A stretch of 22,133 nucleotides of DNA from IMG/VR virus record IMGVR_UViG_3300021963_003756, positions 1-22,133 of that record; one strand, given 5' to 3'. A program made the translations under genes and the position numbers. Source of the DNA: a virus. Of the stretch, positions 12,700 to 19,623 are shown piece after piece; position 1 is the stretch's first letter; each line of letters opens with the position of its first letter. Below the pieces are notes generated by a model. It was not told the DNA's origin, made no database searches, and saw nothing but the letters and a program-made list of their open reading frames with translations.

Positions 12700-13171
12700 T
12701 TGCTTCCTTCATTGCGTCTAACATACTATCTTGTGTCTTAAATGGTCCTTGGTATTCATATCGATTAAGAGTAATCAGCTTGGGACAGACTGCTCGCACC
12801 CATGTGCTAGAAAACTTAATAATATAGTAACCAGCACAAAAGAAACTTTTACTCTTGGGTGTCTTGGTGTATATAGGCAAATACCTTTGCACATCTAATA
12901 CTTGATTGTGTGGCAATCCCGGCGTGGGGAATCCGTATACATCGTAGGTATCTTCTCGGCTACGCACAGGCTTGTCGGCTTTGACAAATTCAATATTATA
13001 TTTTTTACTAAGAAGTTTGATACTGGGAAAGTGTTCTCGGTGGTTGTCATTGTGTACATAAACTACACCGCCATCTTCTTCAATGGTCTGAATAGTTCCA
13101 ACTTTGTTGCCACCCTTTTCGACAATCCAAAATTTATTTTTTACTACGGGCTTTGCGATAATTTCAGTCAT
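12689..13171 (-). CDS. Unknown phage protein (160 aa)
   Basis: The first 60 residues suggest a small beta-rich domain (NKFWIVEKGGNKVGTIQTIE, GGVVYVHNDNHREHFPSI). A linker with GFPTPGLPHN leads to SKSFFCAGYYIIKFSSTWVR and VCPKLITLNRYEYQGPFKTQ, then a short helix. The family is not recognised, though the 'FpTpg.P.N...D......PIYTK...SKSf.cAGyYi.kF' block looks strongly constrained and I believe it recurs in related phages. AAGGAA precedes the ATG at 13171, which shares bases with the upstream stop (TAATG). Confidence 0.74.
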   Translation of the reverse strand: MTEIIAKPVVKNKFWIVEKGGNKVGTIQTIEEDGGVVYVHNDNHREHFPSIKLLSKKYNIEFVKADKPVRSREDTYDVYGFPTPGLPHNQVLDVQRYLPIYTKTPKSKSFFCAGYYIIKFSSTWVRAVCPKLITLNRYEYQGPFKTQDSMLDAMKEANGQ

Positions 13172-13440
13172 TATGTTTCCTTTGTTAAGCAGGTCATTGT
13201 TATAATTTTGCCTACTTCTGTGCCAAGGTCTTGTTCCTCGCCTACTACGTATAAAGTAGGACTGTTACCGGGACCTTGGGCTACGCTAACAATTGTTCCT
13301 CCGTGTGCAGGAGTAATTCTAATATCTAATCCACTAAACATGTGTTCCTCTTGAAATCTAAATGATTTACCTATATCTTGTGCGATGATGCCCGGCATTG
13401 CACCACCTAGTCCAGTTGGACCAAAACTAAAGTTACTCAT
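13171..13440 (-). CDS. Small unknown protein, paralogue of the adjacent upstream gene (89 aa)
   Basis: The N-terminus is Gly-rich (FSFGPTGLGGAMPGI), followed by a domain with FSGLDIRITPAHGGTIVSVA, then TLYVVGEEQDLGTEVGKII. The second half aligns with the neighbour at 13437-13712: I..TPA.GG..V, a polar loop, .I.V...ED...(V)GKI/GDI. This points to a tandem duplication followed by divergence. No catalytic residues can be named. The start codon overlaps the upstream stop as ATGA and no SD is visible, so it is probably translated by coupling. Confidence 0.72.
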   Translation of the reverse strand: MSNFSFGPTGLGGAMPGIIAQDIGKSFRFQEEHMFSGLDIRITPAHGGTIVSVAQGPGNSPTLYVVGEEQDLGTEVGKIITMTCLTKET

Positions 13441-13712
13441 GATTTCATTAGTTCCATGGCCACGATGTCACCAACTTTACGGGCAACATCTTCATCATCG
13501 TGAATAACATGAATGATTTCGTCACTGCGATCCTTTTGACGATCATACGTCCTGCTAGTAACAACAATGCCACCACGTGCCGGGGTCACTGAGAATCGGA
13601 TCGGAGTTCCATATTCTTCTCTGTCGGTTGACGCAGATATTTTATTGGAATAAACTGTTTCTCGATGATCGTCTTTAATCAACCACTGTGCTAACCAATG
13701 TCTGAATTTCAT
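13437..13712 (-). CDS. Small unknown protein, paralogue of the adjacent downstream gene (91 aa)
   Basis: Starts MKFRHWLAQWLIKDDHRETV, with the shared domain IRFSVTPARGGIVVTSRTYD, then DEIIHVIHDDEDVARKVGDIV. It matches the next gene along the ITPAxGG block and the terminal GxI helix, but has an aromatic and basic N-terminus in place of the Gly-rich one. Function unknown. The start and stop both overlap neighbouring genes as ATGA, in a run of five genes connected in this way. Confidence 0.72.
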   Translation of the reverse strand: MKFRHWLAQWLIKDDHRETVYSNKISASTDREEYGTPIRFSVTPARGGIVVTSRTYDRQKDRSDEIIHVIHDDEDVARKVGDIVAMELMKS

Positions 13713-14071
13713 AATTTATTTTTCTCTGTTAATGCTACCACTACTTTAAGTTCTTCTTCAACTGAGTTTAATTTCGCCACAACATCTGCTACTGCGGGAT
13801 GAGATTGGGCCAGTGCTTGCAGTCTCATTTCCTCATTGCGTTTTTCCCTAACCCATTTAAGTGATTCCTGCGCTTCATAACTTAGATTAATTGATGTGTA
13901 ACTAGTACCAATTTCTTTCCATGTAACACCATCCCACACTTCTATGTTATTATTATTTGTGTTATATCTAAGTTGCCCTGCACCCTGCGAACCTGGGCTA
14001 ATATATGGCATCATTGGGCTACCTCCGTCCACAGTTAAATATGGACTACTACTATTAATGCTTTTAATCAT
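13709..14071 (-). CDS. Small phage protein with fibre-type motif and coiled coil (120 aa)
   Basis: Residues 1-55 contain VDGGSPMMPYISPG and then GQLRYNTNNNNIEVWDGVTW, the 'G.lRYNt.t...EvwdG..W' motif often found in phage fibre or other virion proteins. Residues 62-118 look helical and charged (SYEAQESLKWVREKRNEEMR, VEEELKVVVALTEKNK), likely a coiled coil. It could be a small virion-associated protein, although most neighbours are non-structural. Its start and stop overlap the flanking genes as ATGA. Confidence 0.74.
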   Translation of the reverse strand: MIKSINSSSPYLTVDGGSPMMPYISPGSQGAGQLRYNTNNNNIEVWDGVTWKEIGTSYTSINLSYEAQESLKWVREKRNEEMRLQALAQSHPAVADVVAKLNSVEEELKVVVALTEKNKL

Positions 14072-14283
14072 TTAATATTTTCCTGGCGTAGTTTACGACA
14101 TTCTTCCTTGGCCATTGGAGGAATATCAGGGTGCCATTCGGCCATGCCACAATCGTATTTTACAGTTCTTTCGGTGGGCCAATTGGTTACCAATCCATAA
14201 ACGAAGATACCAATACCCACAAAAAAGAACAACGGTTGTATTATGAAAAACCAAAGAAAACCAATGATGTCTTTATGTCTCAT
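14068..14283 (-). CDS. Small membrane protein (71 aa)
   Basis: One strong hydrophobic segment (residues 7-31, FLWFFIIQPLFFFVGIGIFV...) is followed by a polar 40-residue tail with two cysteines (YDCGMAEW and EECRKLRQ). The basic start (MRHKD) suggests the N-terminus stays inside and the tail lies in the periplasm, where the cysteines could form a disulfide. It could be a holin or an envelope-modifying protein, but it is not near the endolysin and nothing specific supports that. Start and stop overlap neighbours as ATGA. Confidence 0.72.
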   Translation of the reverse strand: MRHKDIIGFLWFFIIQPLFFFVGIGIFVYGLVTNWPTERTVKYDCGMAEWHPDIPPMAKEECRKLRQENIK

Positions 14284-14582
14284 TCTTCATCCTCAATTCC
14301 AAAATGACGTTTGACAGCTCTGCTGGTATTCCAGCCGATGTTTTTATAGAGATTTTTCTCAATCACAGTGGCACATTCCTGCACAATCAACTCAGCATAC
14401 TTTTCTAGTGCAGCTTCCCATATATGTCGTTTTGCACCCAGGCCAAATATTTCGAGCTTAGATTCTTTTTCAAATTGTCTTAATCGTGGATTCATACTAG
14501 TTTTCTTTACTGTTACAGAACCACACACATGAGCCCAGTCGCCTGAACCATTGTTGCTGTACCCACATTTATTGCACTTCAT
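14280..14582 (-). CDS. Small protein with N-terminal Cys pairs and ELIVQEC motif (100 aa)
   Basis: The N-terminus MKCNKCGYSNNGSGDWAHVC holds CxxC and a later HxC, a possible zinc knuckle. The C-terminal half has YAELIVQECATVIEKN and a final VKRHFGIEDEE, a pattern shared by many short phage proteins of unknown role and by the adjacent upstream gene. The two may be a duplicated pair, with the zinc-like part unique to this one. It overlaps the upstream gene by 14 nt. Confidence 0.72.
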   Translation of the reverse strand: MKCNKCGYSNNGSGDWAHVCGSVTVKKTSMNPRLRQFEKESKLEIFGLGAKRHIWEAALEKYAELIVQECATVIEKNLYKNIGWNTSRAVKRHFGIEDEE

Positions 14583-14763
14583 TCTTCAATCCGAAATGTT
14601 TAATTATTTGATCTGCAGCATCATCATATCCGTATAGGAATAAGTTATCAACACATTCCTGGATTAGTAACTCAGCAAACCTGGCCTGCATTGCAGGATT
14701 AATGTCGGGATAGTGACTACCACCTGCTTGTAATTGAAATTCTCGTAATAGTTCTTTGTTCAT
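14569..14763 (-). CDS. Small phage protein with ELLIQEC motif (64 aa)
   Basis: Contains LQAGGSHYPDINPAMQARFA, then ELLIQECVDNL and IIKHFGLKNE. The FAELLIQEC...HFG pattern is the common short phage module also present in the next gene downstream, so the two are partial paralogues. No function is known to me. The ATG overlaps the stop of the exonuclease gene as ATGA, so translation is coupled. Confidence 0.74.
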   Translation of the reverse strand: MNKELLREFQLQAGGSHYPDINPAMQARFAELLIQECVDNLFLYGYDDAADQIIKHFGLKNEVQ

Positions 14764-15749
14764 TCTGGATAACTCGCTGTTAAAAAGTCTACGTAGTTTT
14801 GTAGATTATCGCTGATTCGCTTTAGTTCATACTTGCCGCAGAACTTAAGAAACTTGGCACCTACCATTGGCACCTCTTTAGGCACACTATTAGTGGCAAT
14901 AGTTTCTGCAATCCAAGTTTTAACATGGTCGGGCTGTGCTGTAAGATCTACCAATGTAACATTACGCAGATAATCATCTAAGACTTTGTGCTCGACGCCA
15001 TTATGGTCGGTCCAACGTTGCAGCATTAAATTGTTCCACGAGAAGCCTTTTTTGTCTTTGTCGGCAAAGGCTTCATGGAGGCCAATTTTATTCTTACTGC
15101 CTTTAGTGCGTACCCCAGGGTATGCGCTAAAGACATTGTCTGAAACGTCGCCCCGCATGCACTTCTCGAAAAGGATCCACTTTGGGTCCGGAATTGTTTT
15201 GGGTTCTTTAGTTTTTTTATCTTTGACTGGGGCACCCTTTTTGTCAAAGATGCCTTCAATCGTGTGAAGCTCATCTGATATTCCATTATATTGTTTTACG
15301 TTTGCGGCCAGCAATTGGTGAAAGTCGCTGTCACTGCTGACTACCATGTGTTCATCGTCTGGGTGTGCTTGAATCCATCCTGCCACCAAGTCATCTGCTT
15401 CCAACGACTCGTGCCGGAGAACAGTACAATTGGACTTTTCTGTGACAAACGTTTTGAGTTCGTCAAAAGCCTCCCAAAAGAGTTTATCTTCTTCGGCTTC
15501 TTTTTCTGTAAGTGCGGCTCTTGCAACTGCACGATTTTTCTTGTACGGCTCATAATAGTCCTTGCGCCACGAACGGCCCTCTAAACAGAATACAACATGG
15601 TCTGCCTTCTGATCACGAAAGCATTTGGCTACACTGGCCAATGTTACATGAATGGCAAAACCTAGTTTGTCCCATGTATCACTTTGACGATGTGCCGCAT
15701 GTCGAGCACGGAAGAAGGTGTTAGCTGTGTCTACAATTAGATATTTCAT
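14760..15749 (-). CDS. 5'-3' exonuclease (T4 RNase H / FEN family)
   Basis: A 329-aa structure-specific nuclease that in T4-like phages removes RNA primers from lagging-strand fragments. Metal-binding motifs are in order: MKYLIVDTANTFF (D7), FCLEGRSWRKDYYEPYKKNR, LEADDLVAGW (E117, D119, D120), SSDSDFHQLL (D140, D142) and MRGDVSDNVFSAYPGVRTKG (D201, D204), which leads into the helical DNA-binding arch. The length is close to that of T4 RNase H. The start Met is certain, because VDTAN must sit at the N-terminus. No SD precedes it, and the best promoter (15756-15784) predicts transcription starting at or next to the ATG, hence a leaderless message. Confidence 0.93.
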   Translation of the reverse strand: MKYLIVDTANTFFRARHAAHRQSDTWDKLGFAIHVTLASVAKCFRDQKADHVVFCLEGRSWRKDYYEPYKKNRAVARAALTEKEAEEDKLFWEAFDELKTFVTEKSNCTVLRHESLEADDLVAGWIQAHPDDEHMVVSSDSDFHQLLAANVKQYNGISDELHTIEGIFDKKGAPVKDKKTKEPKTIPDPKWILFEKCMRGDVSDNVFSAYPGVRTKGSKNKIGLHEAFADKDKKGFSWNNLMLQRWTDHNGVEHKVLDDYLRNVTLVDLTAQPDHVKTWIAETIATNSVPKEVPMVGAKFLKFCGKYELKRISDNLQNYVDFLTASYPE

Positions 15750-15755
15750 GTCATT

Positions 15756-15784
15756 ATAATAGCATATAATTAGTTCTTAGTCAA
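15756..15784 (-). promoter_or_regulatory. Promoter of the exonuclease gene, predicting a leaderless mRNA
   Basis: TTGACT (15784-15779), a 17-bp spacer ending TGC (extended -10) and TATTAT (15761-15756). The ATG begins 7 bases after the -10 box, where transcription would be expected to start. The -35 box lies in the last codons of the SGNH-like gene. Confidence 0.65.
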
Positions 15785-16471
15785 GCACGATTCCACAATT
15801 TTTGGATATATAAACTCAGACCAGGCACGATGTGCATCTGCACCAAAATGGTAACTATCAGGCTTTACAGTCTTAAAACCATTATTCCTACACCAATTGA
15901 AATAGGTATGGTCTTTATTGTACGGATCTAAGTACTGTCCGTTCCAATCAAACTGTTCCACATTGGTCCAAGGTTGGTATGCTGTAAAGAAAAAATGGTT
16001 AATACCATCTGCTTCTAAACGCTTATGAAAATTATAAATGTACAGGTGTGATTTATTAATTATTGGTTGCCACTGCAAATCAGCAATCCAATTTTTATAC
16101 TTTTCTTTAATAGCGTTTGGCCAATCATCACCTATGCCGCCGGCATTTACTTGCCAGTATATATCGTCATGTATCCATTCTTCTCGTTCCCATGTACTCC
16201 AACCTATAACAATTAAATCTGGCGTTGGGTTATATTTTAGATATTGTTCTGTGGTACGTATAATGCGTCTATTACTACTGGCAGATTCTGCGTCACAATG
16301 TAATATAGCACCCAGGGTGTTTGCTAGCTCACAGCCATAACTAGCACGTTCATTGTCTGGGTGAGGCTTGCGTCCTAGCCCCCAATACAACAGATCATCA
16401 TTGGCAAAGCAGTAGTTGTTAACTGCTTCCGCACCTGCACTATGACTGTCACCATTTACATACAGTATCAT
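15770..16471 (-). CDS. SGNH/GDSL-like hydrolase domain protein (233 aa)
   Basis: The N-terminus MILYVNGDSHSAG carries the block I GDS(H)S motif with the nucleophile Ser at about 9. A conserved-looking Asn lies in SASSNRRIIRT, LIVIGWSTWEREEW resembles block III, and DSYHFGADAHRAW near residues 205-217 gives the DxxH catalytic pair. This is the layout of SGNH hydrolases, which remove acyl or other ester groups. I recall such phage proteins in marine T4-like genomes with no known substrate. No signal peptide is present, so it acts in the cytoplasm or on the virion. The ATG overlaps the upstream stop as ATGA. Confidence 0.78.
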   Translation of the reverse strand: MILYVNGDSHSAGAEAVNNYCFANDDLLYWGLGRKPHPDNERASYGCELANTLGAILHCDAESASSNRRIIRTTEQYLKYNPTPDLIVIGWSTWEREEWIHDDIYWQVNAGGIGDDWPNAIKEKYKNWIADLQWQPIINKSHLYIYNFHKRLEADGINHFFFTAYQPWTNVEQFDWNGQYLDPYNKDHTYFNWCRNNGFKTVKPDSYHFGADAHRAWSEFIYPKIVESCLTKN

Positions 16472-16887
16472 GATACCTCTGTACGACCACCACCCAAGTC
16501 TTTCTTATCAATTACTCTAGGACGAGAATCGTATGGTTGATTGGCTTCCCATTGCTCAAAGTTTTCTGCTACGACATTTTTGCAAATGTCCTGGAACCAG
16601 CGGTCAACAATAACAGCATCTTCTTCTCCTGGTTTAAGTTGATATCCTGCACGTACAAGATTGGTAACAAACTTGTCATTCCAATCAAGTTCAAATGCAC
16701 CGTTACCGATATTCTCGGGATCTAGTTCCACACTTAGGATAGACACATAAGGTTCGCCTTTTTCATCGGCAATCTCTTTTGCAGTCTTTTTACTAGTTTT
16801 AGCTTTTGTTTCTTTGGCCTTTGGTGCTTCCGGTGCAGGTGCCGTCACCTCTTCTTTCTTGCCAAATAATCGATCGAGTAATCCCAT
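16468..16887 (-). CDS. Unknown phage protein (139 aa)
   Basis: A short N-terminus (MGLLDRLFGKK) resembles an amphipathic membrane-associating helix and is followed by an Ala/Pro/Lys-rich linker (residues 12-40). A folded domain follows, with YVSILSVELDPENIGNGAFE, then LDWNDKFVTNLVRAGYQLKP and VDRWFQDICKNVVAENFEQW. The family is not recognised by name. AAGGA precedes the ATG at 16887. It is in one operon with QueE upstream and the SGNH-like gene downstream, but no functional tie to 7-deazaguanine is visible. Confidence 0.76.
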   Translation of the reverse strand: MGLLDRLFGKKEEVTAPAPEAPKAKETKAKTSKKTAKEIADEKGEPYVSILSVELDPENIGNGAFELDWNDKFVTNLVRAGYQLKPGEEDAVIVDRWFQDICKNVVAENFEQWEANQPYDSRPRVIDKKDLGGGRTEVS

Positions 16888-16888
16888 A

Positions 16889-17140
16889 TTAGTATCCTTT
16901 TAATTTCCACACAAGGTGTTCGTCTAAGTCATGCCAGCGAAACTCAACGATGTCTTCACCAGGCCCTGTTAGTATTGCCATTCCTTTATACCCACGCTTC
17001 AACCAAATAAGATTATTAGTTAAGTCGCAACGTCTAGGCCATAGCGTAAACTTTACTTGCCATCCAACACATCGGCGATAGAACCAATCGTCACGTTTAA
17101 ACGCCATGGCCATTTTACCTTTGTAACCTATACCCATCAT
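16889..17140 (-). CDS. Small basic protein, unknown function (83 aa)
   Basis: Rich in Trp, Arg and Lys: DDWFYRRCVGWQVKFTLWPRR, LIWLKRGYKGMAILTGPGED, IVEFRWHDLDEHLVWKLKGY. It is probably a compact beta-rich domain. No family recognised. Two Met codons in a row open the gene, and the first overlaps the QueE stop as ATGA, so it is coupled to QueE. Confidence 0.7.
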   Translation of the reverse strand: MMGIGYKGKMAMAFKRDDWFYRRCVGWQVKFTLWPRRCDLTNNLIWLKRGYKGMAILTGPGEDIVEFRWHDLDEHLVWKLKGY

Positions 17141-18012
17141 GCAAGACTTGCGTACAAATGCATTTGTAGATTTAGTTTAAAACCATTGTCAATACAGAAC
17201 TGTCCTGTGTGTTCGTGATTTGCTTGATTGGCTTTTAAGTCCAACAAGCCTGGCTCCCAAAAGCTAATAACTTCATCTACAGTACTACGCTCTGCCATGG
17301 TAATAGTGCCTTTTTCTGCACGTAACAGTTTAATCTTTTGCGGAAAACTGTTGTACACATTCATCGGACTACAATAAACTTCCTTGTCAGGATTATTACG
17401 TTTCCATTCAAATGCCCACTCGGGTACAGTATAGTAAGGGCTATCAGGATCTGAGCTCATAACAAACTTTAAACAGTCTGCACGTTTTAGAATAGTCGCA
17501 CTGGGTGCATAGTATTTAACCGCATGTCCTTCTTTTTCCATGCACTTGGGACTGCATACAAGGGTAACACCTTCGGGCACATCAGTAACCGGAATACCGT
17601 TGCTTTCAACTTGTACAGCCTTAAAATGTGCAAGTTGTTGTGCCATAAATTCACTGATGTTATCTTGTAACAAGGGCTCACCTCCGGTCATCACAAGTAC
17701 AACACCTGGGTAATTGTTTAAGCCATTGGCTGCCCACGGGGGTGTTTCTTTACCTTGTTTGTTCCAATGATCATTGATAGCCGCATGCATCTTAGATTCA
17801 ATCTCATCAAAGGTTAGCCAATCGCCATCATCAAAGAATGTGTCGCAAAAACTACAATCTAAATTACACTTAGCAAGACGAATAAACAATGCAGGTTGTC
17901 CTGCATAAGGACCTTCGCCTTGTAGGGTAAAGAACATGCTGGTTACAAACAAGCTGTCTGCGGGAGCATCTTTAAAATACTTCTTACCAATAATTTCATT
18001 TGTTCCAAACAT
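17137..18012 (-). CDS. queE: 7-carboxy-7-deazaguanine synthase (radical SAM)
   Basis: QueE converts 6-carboxy-tetrahydropterin to 7-carboxy-7-deazaguanine (CDG), the ring-contraction step of preQ0 synthesis. The 291-aa product has FFTLQGEGPYAGQPALFIRL (about 27-46), the cluster motif AKCNLDCSFCDT (C49, C53, C56) and VLVMTGGEPLLQ, all typical of QueE. The frame stays open to 18087, but the ATG at 18012 is preferred: AAGGA lies just upstream, it follows the MazG stop by one base, and QueE proteins begin close to this point. Together with FolE and QueD upstream it forms the GTP-to-CDG route, feeding either tRNA queuosine or 7-deazaguanine in phage DNA. Confidence 0.92.
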   Translation of the reverse strand: MFGTNEIIGKKYFKDAPADSLFVTSMFFTLQGEGPYAGQPALFIRLAKCNLDCSFCDTFFDDGDWLTFDEIESKMHAAINDHWNKQGKETPPWAANGLNNYPGVVLVMTGGEPLLQDNISEFMAQQLAHFKAVQVESNGIPVTDVPEGVTLVCSPKCMEKEGHAVKYYAPSATILKRADCLKFVMSSDPDSPYYTVPEWAFEWKRNNPDKEVYCSPMNVYNSFPQKIKLLRAEKGTITMAERSTVDEVISFWEPGLLDLKANQANHEHTGQFCIDNGFKLNLQMHLYASLA

Positions 18013-18013
18013 G

Positions 18014-18289
18014 TCAATCCTTAAAAATATCTGACCAAATTTTAAGTTTGGCAATTTTGTTATCTGCGGCAATGCTAATTTGTTCACTGCCTACTAGGTT
18101 AAATTTGATGCACAAGTCAATCATTGCTTGTAAGTCGCCTAGTTCTTCTGCTAGATGTTCTCTATTTGTCTTGGGCGTTCCTGGTTTAACGTTGTCTAGG
18201 CCAAATCGATAACACTTAGAGATAGCTTGTGTCACTTCTGCACATTCTTCTTGGGTAATGAGCAATATTTCATTTTCTTTTGAGTTCAT
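18014..18289 (-). CDS. mazG: MazG-like nucleotide pyrophosphohydrolase
   Basis: A 91-aa all-helical MazG-type protein that should hydrolyse NTPs or dNTPs, or possibly ppGpp, to monophosphates. The metal-binding pairs are visible: QEECAEVTQA (E14/E15, E18) and HLAEELGDLQAMID (E48/E49, D52), i.e. the EExxE...ExxD motif. The size is that of the minimal phage MazG. Here it sits between the transporter and QueE genes; supplying nucleotides for DNA synthesis or cleaning non-canonical nucleotides would both fit. The SD is weak. Confidence 0.87.
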   Translation of the reverse strand: MNSKENEILLITQEECAEVTQAISKCYRFGLDNVKPGTPKTNREHLAEELGDLQAMIDLCIKFNLVGSEQISIAADNKIAKLKIWSDIFKD

Positions 18290-18292
18290 AAT

Positions 18293-18463
18293 TTACCAAT
18301 GTCGAATAACACCTGCTATGATAAAGCAGTTAGTTATGATATATGTTAACACAATTACAGTACGAATGCAAGCAATACGGTCAGCTTCTGTATCCGTATT
18401 GCCTGCCTTCTCTCCTAGGGCCTTGGCCCATATTCTCCAAATGTTAATTGCTACTTTTAACAA
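18293..18463 (-). CDS. Small membrane protein, 56 aa, TTG start
   Basis: Reads MLKVAINIWRIWAKALGEKA, then GNTDTEADRIACIRT, a hydrophobic VIVLTYIITNCFIIAGVI and a final RHW. One C-terminal membrane segment and a charged amphipathic N-terminus are clear. I recall a family of similar phage proteins with 'WAKALGEK...EAD..A.IRT...(LTY..TNCFI.AG..RHW)', which supports it as a real gene. No ATG is available; the TTG at 18463 has GGAAGAAG-like purines upstream and overlaps the transporter gene by 20 nt. It fills what would be a 154-bp gap. Function unknown; it could assist the adjacent transporter. Confidence 0.72.
   Translation of the reverse strand: MLKVAINIWRIWAKALGEKAGNTDTEADRIACIRTVIVLTYIITNCFIIAGVIRHW
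18372..18402. repeat. Inverted repeat inside the small membrane-protein gene
   Basis: GCAATACGG (18372-18380) and CCGTATTGC (18394-18402) are perfect 9-bp complements with a 13-bp loop. It could form an mRNA hairpin that tunes expression between the transporter and MazG genes. It lies in coding sequence, so it may also be incidental. Confidence 0.4.
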
Positions 18464-19085
18464 TGTTCTCTTCTTCTTCCGTTACCAATTTCTTTTGCAG
18501 ATGATTCAACAGTAACCCGTAAGCAGGAAGAATAACTACCAGGCTCACAATGATTTTACTAATCGAATTGTTGGTTGCAACAATGTGCCAGTTAGCAGCC
18601 ATGAACTCATTGGCGCCGCCAGCAAATGCTGTAAAGAAGAACACATAGGTATCAAAGAATGTGCTAACAATTGAACTTAGCGCAGGTGCAATCCACCAAG
18701 TGGCATACTTCTCACGAATGTATTGGAATACATAAACATCCAACAAGTTGCTGATAAAGTAGGCACATCCACTGCCAAGGCCAATACGGAAGGCAACTGA
18801 ATCAGGAGCTCCGCCTAGCTTAACCACTGCCATACTTACTAGAATAGCAGGAATGAATGCCAGGGCAATCACAGCACGACCAGTTTGTTTGCCTAACAGT
18901 CGCACAGTCAAGTCGGTCAACACAACCACTAGTGGAAATGTAAACGCGGCTGCTGCTAATGGTGCACCAAACACTGAAAACTTGTACTGCACAATGTAGT
19001 TGCTAATGGCAATAATAATGACGTGAGCCAGCATTAACTTGTATGCTAATGCTCGGTCTACACCGTTTAAAATTTTGTCTAACAT
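18444..19085 (-). CDS. yhhQ: Queuosine precursor transporter (YhhQ / VUT family)
   Basis: A 213-aa integral membrane protein with about six hydrophobic segments. Family signatures: ISNYIVQYKF near the start, AAAFTFPLVVVLTDLTVRLLG (about 45-65), AFRIGLGSGCAYFISNLLDVYVF (about 98-120), WWIAPALSSIVSTFFDTYVF and FFTAFAG. These match the YhhQ/QueT-like group that imports preQ0 or preQ1. Its position between QueD and QueE supports that role: the phage could both make and import 7-deazaguanine precursors. AGGAG precedes the ATG at 19085. Confidence 0.92.
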   Translation of the reverse strand: MLDKILNGVDRALAYKLMLAHVIIIAISNYIVQYKFSVFGAPLAAAAFTFPLVVVLTDLTVRLLGKQTGRAVIALAFIPAILVSMAVVKLGGAPDSVAFRIGLGSGCAYFISNLLDVYVFQYIREKYATWWIAPALSSIVSTFFDTYVFFFTAFAGGANEFMAANWHIVATNNSISKIIVSLVVILPAYGLLLNHLQKKLVTEEEENIVKSSN

Positions 19086-19107
19086 GGTTTCTCCTTAAAT
19101 TGACAAA

Positions 19108-19605
19108 TTACACAAATAGGTCTTCATTCCACTCACGGTGCCCCTCACGGAACGCCATGTTGCTTTGTGTTTCGCGGACCTCAACACGATAACACCAAAG
19201 TCTAGCTGCCTCACCTGGTCCCCACATTTCTGGAATGTAAACACCGTTAACATATTTGTAGAGCATGTCGCTGAGTCCTTCGCATCCTAACTTGGGCAGA
19301 ACTACTATTTTAGCCATTTTCTTTTCTTGTAGCAATTGATATGTTGCCATTTCTGGATCATCTGCGGCCACAATAAGTGTATGGTCAAATTGGTCTTCTA
19401 GTGTTCGCTTTAGTTCTTTTAACCCACCATAGTCTGCCGCCCAATTGCGGACATCTAGATCGTCGGTTCCAAAATAGAACTTCATTGAAAAACTATATCC
19501 GTGAATTAAATTACAATGACTGTCGGCTCGCCACTGACGATAAGCGCAAGGAAATGCGTCGTGGTATTCTTTCGTACTTGTGTACTTGTAAACTACTGGT
19601 GTCAT
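19108..19605 (-). CDS. queD: 6-carboxy-tetrahydropterin synthase (QueD-like), altered metal site
   Basis: QueD makes 6-carboxy-tetrahydropterin from dihydroneopterin triphosphate. The 165-aa protein has SHCNLIHGYSF (C31, H35, Y37), ADYGGLKELK, QFDHTLIV and EVRETQ, matching the catalytic Cys, the Asp-His pair and the substrate-binding Glu of the family. Of the three zinc-binding His in E. coli-type QueD (the AAH and HGH motifs), two are Tyr here: CAYRQW (Y22) and HGY (Y37). HGY may be normal for this longer subfamily, but the Tyr at 22 looks unusual. A strong AGGAG SD precedes the ATG at 19605, and an extended -10 promoter lies upstream. Activity is therefore likely but not certain. Confidence 0.85.
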   Translation of the reverse strand: MTPVVYKYTSTKEYHDAFPCAYRQWRADSHCNLIHGYSFSMKFYFGTDDLDVRNWAADYGGLKELKRTLEDQFDHTLIVAADDPEMATYQLLQEKKMAKIVVLPKLGCEGLSDMLYKYVNGVYIPEMWGPGEAARLWCYRVEVRETQSNMAFREGHREWNEDLFV

Positions 19606-19623
19606 GCTTTTTCTCCTATGTTA

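Noticed and set aside
12902-13354. Plus-strand frame of 150 codons spanning two minus-strand genes
   Set aside because: It crosses a gene junction, has no SD, and both minus-strand genes form coupled units with neighbours.
13709-14071. Tail fibre gene
   Set aside because: Only the short G.LRYNT...EVWDG..W motif is fibre-like; the protein is 120 aa and lies among non-structural genes, so I kept it as a small protein of unknown role.
18013-18087. Longer N-terminus for QueE
   Set aside because: It would lie inside mazG; the ATG at 18012 has AAGGA upstream and fits the usual QueE start.
18418-18429. Palindrome GGGCC-TT-GGCCC
   Set aside because: Short and inside coding sequence; no U-run or operator context supports a function.
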